DNA from: an uncultured Oscillospiraceae bacterium
GTDB lineage: Bacteria; Bacillota; Clostridia; Oscillospirales; Ruminococcaceae
DNA length: 62,160 nucleotides
Direction: 5' to 3'
Assembly: GCA_934444765.1 (NCBI GenBank)
Contig: CAKSDC010000011.1
Location: forward strand, 1-62,160
Shown: piece by piece, positions 10,368 to 18,483 of the stretch
Layout of the letters: each line of letters starts with the position of its first letter
Numbering within the stretch: position 1 is the stretch's first letter
The notes under the pieces: model-generated
Database searches by the model: none
Seen by the model: only the letters and a program-made list of their open reading frames with translations
Told to the model about the DNA's origin: nothing
Translations under genes and position numbers: made by a program

Positions 10368-12293
10368 ATGCATAGTGAATTAAACCTATTCGTTATAGTA
10401 TCGGTAGTGTTGCTAATACTGTTTTTAATAGTAGTGTGTGCTTCAATATATCGAAACCTATCGTTCAACCAAAGAGCGTTCTCTTTGGACGTGTTAAGGC
10501 TATTACGAACTAAAGAAAGAGTACCTATAATAGTCACTGGTCAAGTGTGCAGTCCTACCATTACGGCTAATCGACTAAAAGACTTTAAGTTGACGTTCGT
10601 TAGTACCGAAGTATTAGAAGATAGTCCTACCAGTATAGACGGCATAGTTACCAGTTTTAAACTGGATAGCGTGGACTTAGCGTATCAAGATACTAACATT
10701 AGAGACGTACTAAACAACTTTGAACTCTTCCTTACTGATAAGTATAACATAGTGCTTAGATATGGAGTACATTCAGTATATCCTTTAGAGTACTTTGAAA
10801 TTCCTAATAACTTAGACGGAAACCTATCTTCTGGTTTGGACAGTATAGGAAGTTCCGACGTGTACGTTACTAACCTATCGTTCGGTTTAGGTGACGTATC
10901 CATTAAGACCGTAAAGGCTACTAAGATATCTATAATAGTAGCTGTAGTAACTTCTTTGATGATATTTATAGGTATTCCGCTATCTGCTAAGTATACCGAA
11001 AAGGTTCTACAGAGCAATTTGGATAGCGTTACACATATAGACTTAGGTTATACTCCAAACTACTCCAAAAGTTACAATAGTGAGTACGTGTTTGCTACTG
11101 TAGGTACTTCCGAAGACGTGACTACTACTCAGGCTACCACCACGGAAACTACTACTGAACCTACCAATACTTCTTCCAAAAAGAACGACTTTAAGTATGT
11201 AGATAGGTTATACCTTTCTGCATTGATAGTAGGTGATGTAGATACTTCTAACGAAACGGGTAGCATAAGGTTCAACGACTTAACTACTATACTACTACTA
11301 TACTACTATCCCGATACTGACGAATGTAACGTTACAGAGTTCTATATCAATACTCCTACTACTAAGTATTTTGAAGACGGTACTCAAAAGAGCATAAAAG
11401 ATATAGTATTAGAAGAAGGCTATCAGGGACTGTTAAACTACTTTCAAGATAACTACTATCTAAGTATAGATAACGTTACTATAGTATCTCAAAGTACTAT
11501 AGCCTCTATGATAGATACCATGAACGGTATGTATGTAAGCCTATCTTATGATGCCATATTAGAGGCTTTGGACTACTCAGTAAATTCCGATAACTATACT
11601 TATACTACTACTCCAGAAGTCACTACTACTTTAGATAACGGCGACGGTGACAGTATCGAAGGTACTACTATCGTAGAAGATACAGTATCACCTATGACTA
11701 CTACAGAACCTACCACTACTATGGACTACTCCACAGCGTATATAGTACCTAATACCGAAACTATGCCTATAGCAATCCAAACGGACTTACAAGGCAGTGC
11801 CATAGAAACTTCATACCAAATAAGAAACAAGAACCAAACTAACCGACTTAGTAGCGAAGCGCTACTTAGATATGCAAACTCTATGAGGGCTATAACCTTA
11901 GTAAATACTCCATACATCAGGCACGATAACTGGGATATATTGGTGTGTAATCTACTAAACGTGATACAACAGAATAGCAAAACTCAAGGTTACGACCTAC
12001 TATGTAGAAAGAATAAGGAACTATTTTCTAATATATACACGTCGGCAACTAATGAACAGGTTACGTCATTCTATAGCTTGATATCTTACTCTTACCCAGG
12101 GCAAGTAAACGATAAGTACAAGGTCAAGTTTAAGGTTAGAAACTTAAACTATCATCTAACTACTTTAGCCGAAAGTATGAACGAATACTCATTCAACTAT
12201 GTAGCACAACCGTTGATAGCCAACTTTAGCACCATGCCAGACTACAAGGTTAGGTCTGAACTATACCAGTGTATCTGTTTGGATAGTAAATAG
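10368..12293 (+). CDS. Membrane protein with degenerate LytR-CpsA-Psr (LCP)-like extracellular domain
   Basis: The 641-residue protein has one membrane segment at residues 6-28, a cytoplasmic-type domain to about 180, a second segment at 185-208, a Thr-rich linker, and an extracellular part. Residues about 275-400 read like an LCP domain: the NDLTTILLLYYYPD strand corresponds to SDTIMLxxxNP, and GLLNYFQDNYYLSIDNV followed by a segment like VDxxGGV matches the later half. The arginines that bind the lipid pyrophosphate in LCP transferases are not evident (the RDT position reads INT), so it may bind but not transfer. LCP proteins attach polymers to peptidoglycan, which fits a neighbourhood of SEDS and PBP proteins. 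A second Thr-rich linker (about 425-460) leads to a C-terminal domain I do not recognise. Confidence 0.55.
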   Translation: MHSELNLFVIVSVVLLILFLIVVCASIYRNLSFNQRAFSLDVLRLLRTKERVPIIVTGQVCSPTITANRLKDFKLTFVSTEVLEDSPTSIDGIVTSFKLDSVDLAYQDTNIRDVLNNFELFLTDKYNIVLRYGVHSVYPLEYFEIPNNLDGNLSSGLDSIGSSDVYVTNLSFGLGDVSIKTVKATKISIIVAVVTSLMIFIGIPLSAKYTEKVLQSNLDSVTHIDLGYTPNYSKSYNSEYVFATVGTSEDVTTTQATTTETTTEPTNTSSKKNDFKYVDRLYLSALIVGDVDTSNETGSIRFNDLTTILLLYYYPDTDECNVTEFYINTPTTKYFEDGTQKSIKDIVLEEGYQGLLNYFQDNYYLSIDNVTIVSQSTIASMIDTMNGMYVSLSYDAILEALDYSVNSDNYTYTTTPEVTTTLDNGDGDSIEGTTIVEDTVSPMTTTEPTTTMDYSTAYIVPNTETMPIAIQTDLQGSAIETSYQIRNKNQTNRLSSEALLRYANSMRAITLVNTPYIRHDNWDILVCNLLNVIQQNSKTQGYDLLCRKNKELFSNIYTSATNEQVTSFYSLISYSYPGQVNDKYKVKFKVRNLNYHLTTLAESMNEYSFNYVAQPLIANFSTMPDYKVRSELYQCICLDSK

Positions 12294-12308
12294 TAAGGAG
12301 TTGATAAC

Positions 12309-14252
12309 GTGAAAAAAGTATCTAAATATATAAACTTAATAACACCCTCTAACCTAAGCAAGACCATACTATGTATATTAATAACGTGTATACTTTCAGC
12401 AGTAATAAAGATAGCGTTCAACTTTAATGTGGTATTTATGGTAGTGATAGCGTTGATAGTGCAGTCTCTATTACCTTTGATAACCACCAGTATGGGCAGT
12501 AATCCTGAACAGGAAGCAAACTATTTAATAGCAATCCCTTCAAGAGTGATATGCGGAATATGTACATGGCAAGTATGTTATTGGTTAGAGTACTACAGAG
12601 TATCTTTTAGCACTACCAATAGAGACTTTGGCATTAGTGCGTACTCTGTACTGTATACACTACTATTGATAGTGTTATGTTATATAATCGGGGCGGTATC
12701 CACTAACTTGATATTTAGCACCTTAAGTGCTGAAAACTTGTCTAAGAATAACATAGTGTTCAACGTGATATTCATAGTATCCAGTTGTATATTGAGTGTG
12801 TACTTGCTGTTAAGTTTGAACTTTAATAATAGTATCCAGTTTGCCGTAGTGTACGTAGTACTATTTGTGATAAACTGGTTGTCTGCATACTTCCGTCCCA
12901 GCAAGAATAAGATAGCCTTTGTCTACTTAGCTTTAGGAATAGTGTTCCCATTAGTGTTAGGGGTGTTCCTATTCGATAAGATAGACTCCCAAAACTTAAC
13001 CCTAAAGACTGTAATGTACTTTATACTGTTAGTATCACAGTACATCATTACTAAGTATGTAGACTATGTATCTTCGATATACTTCAGCGACTACACAGAA
13101 GAGAGCAACAAACACAAGATGATACTAAAGTATCTTAAAGATGACGACCTATGCGACGAAGAAGAAAAGGTTCGTACTAAAGAGATAGCTAAGGAAAAAC
13201 ACGCTATCAAACGTTGCAAGACTAACATAAAAAAGACTTCTAACGTGGTAACGCTTAGACTTATAGTGCTAATATGTTGTATACTATTAATCAGTCCAGT
13301 GAGTAAACAGACTAACAGTAGTGCCGATAGTGATACTAACGTTCCAGCACAGAGCAACAACGTAGATACTTCTAATATGGTAGAACTACCACTATCCGAT
13401 ACTTTAGACACTAACTCTATTAGTGAATACTTTACTAATACTAAGTATAGTTCCGAGAGTATCAATACTTCATGGTTCTACTATAATATAGACAGTCCAA
13501 CGTGGGCGGAATACTCTGCTATACCTAACTATGTAACGGCTTGTGAACACAGTATCAACAACCCTACACTGATACTAAAAGATGAAGTCAAAAGAGAAGT
13601 CTTTCCTACTTCCGAATGGGTAGACGCTTTAGACTACTACGTTAAAGACTATCAGTATATAAAGCCTACCAATATCGCCACTACTGACGATATAGATACT
13701 CTAAAGAGTTATTCTTTTAGTAGTAGCGGAGTGGCTGAGTTTGTAAATAAACTATTTAGTATAGTAGGTTCTAACTTTTCTAATTCGGTATTCAATAGCG
13801 TGAACTTGACTTCCGATATGGTACAGTATATAGAAAGTGATAATCTGTACTACTGTTACATAGGCTTTTTACAAGATAACAGAGCGTATACTTTTGCTAT
13901 GTACTTTTGGAGTGACAGTAGTTCGGAGTATATAAGACGCTTCAACTACGACTGCACAGTGATAGACGATATAGTATCTAATCAAAGTGATACGGTTTCT
14001 CAAGTGGCTACTAATAACTTTATAGATATTAATAAGGCTATAACCTCTTTAAATCAGACTATAGATATGTACTGCTATAACACTCTCTACTTTGGGGATA
14101 TCGACTTGAACTCTTACGTTAGCGATAGTAAGTTAGTATTCCCAATAGAAAACTCTTCAGCTAATATGGAGTTTAAAATATCCTACGTAGAAGGCAATGT
14201 GGCACGTCCTAACGGCGAACTTATGTATAGAATATCCTACGTAGTGAACTAA
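12309..14252 (+). CDS. Polytopic membrane protein with extracellular C-terminal domain, last gene of the envelope operon
   Basis: The 647-residue protein starts at GTG 12309 behind TAAGGAG. It has about eight hydrophobic segments in residues 1-260, a strongly basic cytoplasmic stretch with many Lys/Glu (about 262-315), one more membrane segment (about 318-335), then a Ser/Asn-rich extracellular domain of some 300 residues. I do not recognise the family. The layout (multi-pass part, cytoplasmic loop, anchor, exported domain) suits a scaffold or sensor linking the cytoplasmic GTPase to the cell surface, but this is inference from position only. It begins 15 bp after the LCP-like gene. No clear terminator follows it. 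Confidence 0.55.
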   Translation: MKKVSKYINLITPSNLSKTILCILITCILSAVIKIAFNFNVVFMVVIALIVQSLLPLITTSMGSNPEQEANYLIAIPSRVICGICTWQVCYWLEYYRVSFSTTNRDFGISAYSVLYTLLLIVLCYIIGAVSTNLIFSTLSAENLSKNNIVFNVIFIVSSCILSVYLLLSLNFNNSIQFAVVYVVLFVINWLSAYFRPSKNKIAFVYLALGIVFPLVLGVFLFDKIDSQNLTLKTVMYFILLVSQYIITKYVDYVSSIYFSDYTEESNKHKMILKYLKDDDLCDEEEKVRTKEIAKEKHAIKRCKTNIKKTSNVVTLRLIVLICCILLISPVSKQTNSSADSDTNVPAQSNNVDTSNMVELPLSDTLDTNSISEYFTNTKYSSESINTSWFYYNIDSPTWAEYSAIPNYVTACEHSINNPTLILKDEVKREVFPTSEWVDALDYYVKDYQYIKPTNIATTDDIDTLKSYSFSSSGVAEFVNKLFSIVGSNFSNSVFNSVNLTSDMVQYIESDNLYYCYIGFLQDNRAYTFAMYFWSDSSSEYIRRFNYDCTVIDDIVSNQSDTVSQVATNNFIDINKAITSLNQTIDMYCYNTLYFGDIDLNSYVSDSKLVFPIENSSANMEFKISYVEGNVARPNGELMYRISYVVN

Positions 14253-14288
14253 ATGTATAGTCTTAAAAAAAAATAGAAACTATGCGTA

Positions 14289-14317
14289 TTGACTTAACTA
14301 TATTAATGTGCTATAAT
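14289..14317 (+). promoter_or_regulatory. Promoter of the MATE gene
   Basis: TTGACT at 14289-14294 and TATAAT at 14312-14317 are separated by exactly 17 bp, 36 bp before the ATG at 14353. AGGAGGG precedes the start. Confidence 0.8.
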
Positions 14318-14352
14318 ACCCCTTGTTGTAATATTCCAATAGGAGGGTAAGT

Positions 14353-15702
14353 ATGGAAAACATTTCGATAGATAGTAAAAACTATCTAAAGACGTTCATT
14401 AGGTACGTATTATTGAATATGGTATCTGTAATAGGAGTATCGGTGTACTTTTTAGCAGATACCTATTTTATAGCTAATGGCGTAAACAGTAACGGAGTAG
14501 TAGCTTTAAACTTAGCACTGCCGATGTATAGCATAATATATGGCGTAGCTCAGACGTTTGCTATAGGTAGTGGAGCGTTATACTCGGTAAGTCAAGAAGA
14601 AGAGTACAAAAAGAAGATAATAGTAAACTGTATAGTATGGGGCATACTATTAGAACTGTTATTTACTATAGTAATACAAGTATTTTTAGACCCTCTGTCA
14701 ATCCTATTGGGAGCGAAAAGTTCCGAAGTATTACGATACACTAAAGACTATTTAGGAATAATCTCTAAAGGTGCGGTATTCTTTTTGAGTAGTGCCGTAC
14801 TGTGTTCTTTAACCAGAAACTTTGGAAATCCTAAAGTAGTAATGGTGGCATCTTTTATAGGTAGCATGAGTAACGTTCTGTTCGACTGGTTATATATATA
14901 CGTCTTTAAAATGGGAATGTTCGGGGCTGGGTTAGCTACTATAACTTCACCGATACTGACCAGTATACTAATACTACCTACGTTCATCAAGAGTATAAAA
15001 CATTTGAACGTGACCAGACAGGATATCTTAAAGTGTATATCGTTTAGAACCAGTCTAAACATAGTTAAGGTAGGATTTTCAGCCTTTATTAACGAACTCT
15101 CTTCTGGTGTTACTATATTAGTATTTAATATGGTACTGCTACAGTATCTTGGAGAAATAGGCGTTGCAGGATACGGCATAATAGCTAATATAGCTTTGGT
15201 ATACGTAGCGTTCTTTAACGGTGTAGCTACTGGTGTTCAGCCTTTGATAAGTTCTCTATACGGTAAGGGGGACTATTCCACACTTAAAAAGTGTCTGCGA
15301 TTGGCTTTGATATTTGAAGTAGTCATAGGAGTGTTGTTTGTGGCGTATAGCTTTGCGTTCACAAATCCTACTATATCGATATTCAATAAGGATAGAAACC
15401 AAACTCTACAACAGATAGCCTATAACGGTCTAAGACTGTACTTCTGCGGATACGTAATGACTGGTATAGATATTTGCTTAGTATCGTACTTTGCCTCTGT
15501 AATAGAACCGTTGAAGTCTACAATACTATCTTCTATGAGAGGCTTTGCAGTAATAATTCCTATGATACTAATACTACCACATATATTAGGCGTAAACGGA
15601 ATATGGTTATCAGTACCATTTACCGACGCTTTGACTTTGATAGTAGGAGTTACCATGTTGATATTCAGTCTTAAAAAGTACAAAAAGAGTAGTAAGGTAT
15701 AA
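14353..15702 (+). CDS. MATE-family multidrug/sodium antiporter
   Basis: The 449-residue protein has the length and twelve-segment hydrophobic pattern of MATE transporters. The first helix pair (VSVIGVSVYFLADTYFIANG) carries the family's V-x-x-x-x-D-x-x-F/I pattern. The symmetrical second half starts with the NIVKVGFSAFINELSSG block. These proteins export cationic drugs or metabolites using a sodium or proton gradient. The gene has its own strong promoter and ends 6 bp before a convergent small gene. Its substrate cannot be read from sequence. Confidence 0.9.
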   Translation: MENISIDSKNYLKTFIRYVLLNMVSVIGVSVYFLADTYFIANGVNSNGVVALNLALPMYSIIYGVAQTFAIGSGALYSVSQEEEYKKKIIVNCIVWGILLELLFTIVIQVFLDPLSILLGAKSSEVLRYTKDYLGIISKGAVFFLSSAVLCSLTRNFGNPKVVMVASFIGSMSNVLFDWLYIYVFKMGMFGAGLATITSPILTSILILPTFIKSIKHLNVTRQDILKCISFRTSLNIVKVGFSAFINELSSGVTILVFNMVLLQYLGEIGVAGYGIIANIALVYVAFFNGVATGVQPLISSLYGKGDYSTLKKCLRLALIFEVVIGVLFVAYSFAFTNPTISIFNKDRNQTLQQIAYNGLRLYFCGYVMTGIDICLVSYFASVIEPLKSTILSSMRGFAVIIPMILILPHILGVNGIWLSVPFTDALTLIVGVTMLIFSLKKYKKSSKV

Positions 15703-15708
15703 GCCTTG

Positions 15709-15969
15709 CTACTCCGCTAAGTTTTGAAATATCGATAGTTTAGTATCATAGTCTATCCAAGAACCCTCGTCTAAGTGGTGCTTTAGTAGAAAGTCGTCTA
15801 ATACTTTTAGTACTATAGTACCGTCTTTAGTGACTATGTGGATAGTATCGTATAGTTCTTTATCGTCAGGAAGTCCTTCACAACCGAAGTCGTACTCTAT
15901 AAGTCTATCGATATATCCCCATAGAGTTGGGTTGTTGCTTAGTATCTGTAACACGTTAGAATTTTCCAT
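15709..15969 (-). CDS. Small hypothetical protein (86 aa)
   Basis: I do not recognise the family. The reading frame extends upstream to 16014, but AAAGGTGG lies 7 bp before the ATG at 15969, and the promoter (-10 at 16005-16010) leaves no room for the longer start. The product begins MENSNVLQILSNNP. It is acidic, soluble, has no cysteine cluster except one Cys, and appears to be a small alpha/beta cytoplasmic protein. It converges with the MATE gene, ending 6 bp from it. Confidence 0.6.
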   Translation of the reverse strand: MENSNVLQILSNNPTLWGYIDRLIEYDFGCEGLPDDKELYDTIHIVTKDGTIVLKVLDDFLLKHHLDEGSWIDYDTKLSIFQNLAE

Positions 15970-16004
15970 AGTCGTCCACCTTTCAAGATATATGCTATAA
16001 GTAT

Positions 16005-16033
16005 ATACTATCACACGTTGAGAAAAAAATCAA
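16005..16033 (-). promoter_or_regulatory. Promoter of the small hypothetical gene
   Basis: On the minus strand TTGATT (16028-16033) and TAGTAT (16005-16010) are 17 bp apart, about 36 bp before the ATG at 15969. Confidence 0.65.
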
Positions 16034-16068
16034 TGGTTGACGGCTTAATTCTGTAACGTATTATGCTA

Positions 16069-16097
16069 TTGACAAATATTAAGTGAAGTATTATTAT
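16069..16097 (+). promoter_or_regulatory. Promoter of hydE
   Basis: TTGACA (16069-16074) and TATTAT (16092-16097) are separated by 17 bp. Transcription should begin near 16104. This excludes the GTG at 16083 as start codon and decides in favour of the TTG at 16122. Confidence 0.8.
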
Positions 16098-16121
16098 AGT
16101 AATAGTTTGGTGGTGACGTTA

Positions 16122-17159
16122 TTGAAACACATAGTCGAACAGTTGGAACGTACTAAAAATATTACAGATAGTCAACTATACAGTCTAATAGAGAGTGATA
16201 GTACTATAGATAGTCTTCTGTGTGAGAGTGCCGACCGTGTACGTAGACTATACTACGGTACGGACGTATACCTTAGAGGCTTAATAGAATTTTCTAACGT
16301 ATGCAAAAACGACTGCTTCTATTGTGGTATAAGAAAGAGTAACTCTAAAGTGCAAAGGTACACCCTTAGCAAACGACAGATATTAGAGTGTTGCAAGTTG
16401 GGATACTCTCTTGGCTACAGAACTTTCGTACTACAGAGTGGCGAAAGTAATACATACTCCGACAGTCAAATATGCGATATAGTCTACTCCATAAAAGATG
16501 CGTACAACGACTGTGCAGTTACTCTATCTATAGGTGAAAAGTCTAAGCAAAGCTATATAGACTACTATCATGCAGGTGCTGAAAGGTATCTGTTACGCCA
16601 CGAAACCGCTGATGATATCCACTATAGCAAGTTGCACCCAAACAGTATGAGTTTGACTAATAGAAAACAGTGTCTGTTCAACCTAAAAGAGATAGGCTAT
16701 CAAGTAGGTTCAGGATTTATGGTAGGTTCTCCATACCAAACTACCGACTGCTTAGTGGAAGACTTAAGATTTTTGCAGTCGTTACAACCTGACATGATAG
16801 GCATAGGTATGTATATTACACATAAAGATACCCCTTTTAAAGACTTTCCTACAGGTAGTCTGGAACTGACCCTAAAGTTGATATCTATACTAAGGTTGAC
16901 GTTTCCATACGCTTTGATACCTTCTACCACGGCTTTGGGAACGGTGAACCCTATAGGTAGAGAGTTGGGCATAAAGGCTGGAGCAAACGTGATAATGCCT
17001 AACCTATCACCGACTACGGTAAGAAGACAGTATCTTCTATACGATAACAAAGTATGTGTCGACGAAGAAGCCTATAAGTGCAAAGACTGTCTGGAAAATA
17101 GAATACGTTCCATAGGATATACTATAGTATCTTCACGTGGTGACGTAGTACCACATTAA
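16122..17159 (+). CDS. hydE: [FeFe]-hydrogenase maturation radical SAM protein HydE
   Basis: The 345-residue protein (from TTG 16122) has the radical-SAM cluster motif CKNDCFYCGIR (C61, C65, C68) inside the block LRGLIEFSNVCKNDC, typical of HydE and its relatives. SGESNTYSDSQ, the glycine-rich GSGFMVGSPYQT and the C-terminal ANVIMPNLSPTTVR with the final CKDCLENR-type block also match HydE. HydE acts with HydF and HydG to build the 2Fe subcluster of [FeFe]-hydrogenase. The start is chosen because GGTGGTG lies 8 bp before the TTG and the promoter overlaps the earlier GTG. It stands alone here, without hydF, hydG or hydA nearby, which is common in clostridia. Confidence 0.9.
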   Translation: MKHIVEQLERTKNITDSQLYSLIESDSTIDSLLCESADRVRRLYYGTDVYLRGLIEFSNVCKNDCFYCGIRKSNSKVQRYTLSKRQILECCKLGYSLGYRTFVLQSGESNTYSDSQICDIVYSIKDAYNDCAVTLSIGEKSKQSYIDYYHAGAERYLLRHETADDIHYSKLHPNSMSLTNRKQCLFNLKEIGYQVGSGFMVGSPYQTTDCLVEDLRFLQSLQPDMIGIGMYITHKDTPFKDFPTGSLELTLKLISILRLTFPYALIPSTTALGTVNPIGRELGIKAGANVIMPNLSPTTVRRQYLLYDNKVCVDEEAYKCKDCLENRIRSIGYTIVSSRGDVVPH

Positions 17160-17169
17160 CGTTAAAAAA

Positions 17170-17196
17170 ACCTCTCTGCTGAAATAGTAGAGAGGT
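17170..17196 (-). terminator. Terminator of the pilus operon, possibly bidirectional
   Basis: ACCTCTCT and AGAGAGGT form an 8-bp stem. Read on the minus strand it is followed by seven T residues, so it is a good intrinsic terminator for the pilus operon ending at 17212 or 17254. On the plus strand the hairpin follows hydE but lacks a T run. Confidence 0.8.
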
Positions 17197-17211
17197 CTTA
17201 TCGTATCTAAT

Positions 17212-17256
17212 CTAAGTACGAATAGCTCTGACGGTAACTCTTTCAAGACCGTTTCA
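17212..17256 (-). other. In-frame TGA and conserved downstream continuation of the second sortase
   Basis: The sortase frame meets TGA at 17254-17256 directly after TLFTCT. The same frame then continues NGLERVTVRAIRT and ends at TAG (17212-17214). That continuation is exactly the expected end of a sortase, with the catalytic Arg seven residues after the Cys. The coding signal therefore crosses the TGA. This could be recoding, a recent nonsense mutation or a base error. Confidence 0.75.
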
Positions 17257-17793
17257 AGTGCAAGTGAATAGGGTCAAGTCCCAACTTTCAGGGTTGCCGT
17301 AACACATAGAGTATACGTCTTTACCGTCTATCACTTCCAAATAGGACACGGTATACTGAGTAGTATATCCGTTAGTATCTGTTAGAGTTATAGTATCACC
17401 TTTAGATAGCGTATATAGACTTCCAAAGCAACTTACATAGTTGTGACCACACACTATAAGATTATCTTCCGCCATAGTACCGTAGTATCTGCAAGGGGAG
17501 GACTTCATACCCTTAGTGGAACACTCATTTAATACGGGATATTCTGCATTAATCGACGGTATACATAGTATGCCCATATATTCATTATCAGTATCTCTAT
17601 TATTAGACGTATCTAACGTTGAAGTGGTAACTATATCGTTAGTATCTTGTAAGATAGTATCTTCTAAAGAGTTTAGAGTATAGTTCATACTATAGTAACA
17701 TAGATAGTCGGTATAGTAGTTATATATAGTCATACCCATGGCGGATAGTATTAATATCATGCCGATTAGTATATATAGCTTTGAAAGTTTCAT
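17254..17793 (-). CDS. Second pilus-operon sortase, interrupted by TGA after the catalytic Cys
   Basis: The 179-residue product has an N-terminal signal anchor (about residues 5-25), then a sortase beta-barrel beginning GILCIPSINAEYPVL. The catalytic His is H117 in CGHNY and the catalytic Cys is C178 in TLFTCT. The reading frame stops one residue later at TGA, which removes the conserved Arg and last strand. These follow in frame after the stop (17253-17215). The TLFTCT...RVTVR type and short length fit single-domain class A/D-like housekeeping or cell-wall-anchoring sortases better than pilus-polymerising class C enzymes. It is the last gene of the pilus operon, starts 2 bp after the minor pilin gene, and could anchor the finished pilus to the wall. 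Confidence 0.8.
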   Translation of the reverse strand: MKLSKLYILIGMILILSAMGMTIYNYYTDYLCYYSMNYTLNSLEDTILQDTNDIVTTSTLDTSNNRDTDNEYMGILCIPSINAEYPVLNECSTKGMKSSPCRYYGTMAEDNLIVCGHNYVSCFGSLYTLSKGDTITLTDTNGYTTQYTVSYLEVIDGKDVYSMCYGNPESWDLTLFTCT

Positions 17794-17794
17794 G

Positions 17795-18460
17795 CTATCG
17801 ACTTCCCCTATATTCTAAATAGTATCCTATAGTAATAAGAGTAGCACCTAATAGTATCATAATGGGAACTATATACCATAGATGCCCAGTCTGTGGAAGG
17901 CTATCGTCTGTATTGTAAGTAGTGGTAGTAGTAGAAGTATCGGCAGTAGTAGTAAGAGTATCTTCATAGTACTCTATTGAGTATTTAGGATATATAACAC
18001 CGTCGGAAGTGGAACTATACTCCACTATGCAAGGAATAGGAGTTACTCTTTGATAGTCTGTAGTATAGGGTTCACCGACTAATAGGTATACACCGAAACC
18101 GTCAGGAATGAGAGTAGCTATTCCGTCACTATCTGTAGAGGCTATATCTAAAGGTTGAATACCTTGTGATGTGACGTAGTCTTTTAAATCGTACGCTATA
18201 CTTTGAAGACTATCAGTAACTTTTAAGTCGTCGGTAGTTATAGGATAGTTTGAAAAGTCTTCTGTAAGAGTGTAACTTTTAGAACTATCGATAGTATATA
18301 CTTTGTAGACTTTCCAATTGACGTTGGATAGGTGCGTCTGGTCTTCGGTGCATACTATAGTTAGTAGACTTTCTTGTGCTTGCACTGAAAAGTTACAGTG
18401 TATCAGCATAGCCAATATGCACACGATAGAGTACAAGCAACCTTTAATATTAATATTCAA
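17795..18460 (-). CDS. Minor pilin / LPXTG surface protein of the pilus operon
   Basis: The 221-residue protein starts at a TTG (18460) behind AAAGGTGG. It has a signal peptide (residues 1-29), a single SpaA/Cna-B-like beta-sandwich (GVYLLVGEPYTTDY), a Thr-rich spacer, and a C-terminal sorting signal: LPQTG, hydrophobic segment, and the basic tail EYRGSR. The small size and operon position suggest a basal or minor pilin that ends the fibre and is joined to the cell wall. It lies between the two sortase genes. Confidence 0.8.
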   Translation of the reverse strand: MNINIKGCLYSIVCILAMLIHCNFSVQAQESLLTIVCTEDQTHLSNVNWKVYKVYTIDSSKSYTLTEDFSNYPITTDDLKVTDSLQSIAYDLKDYVTSQGIQPLDIASTDSDGIATLIPDGFGVYLLVGEPYTTDYQRVTPIPCIVEYSSTSDGVIYPKYSIEYYEDTLTTTADTSTTTTTYNTDDSLPQTGHLWYIVPIMILLGATLITIGYYLEYRGSR

Positions 18461-18483
18461 AGAATAATCCCACCTTTAGAGTA

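Noticed and set aside
1195..14252. Prophage or phage tail-like module
   Set aside because: The genes are envelope enzymes and a GTPase; no capsid, terminase, integrase or tail proteins are present.
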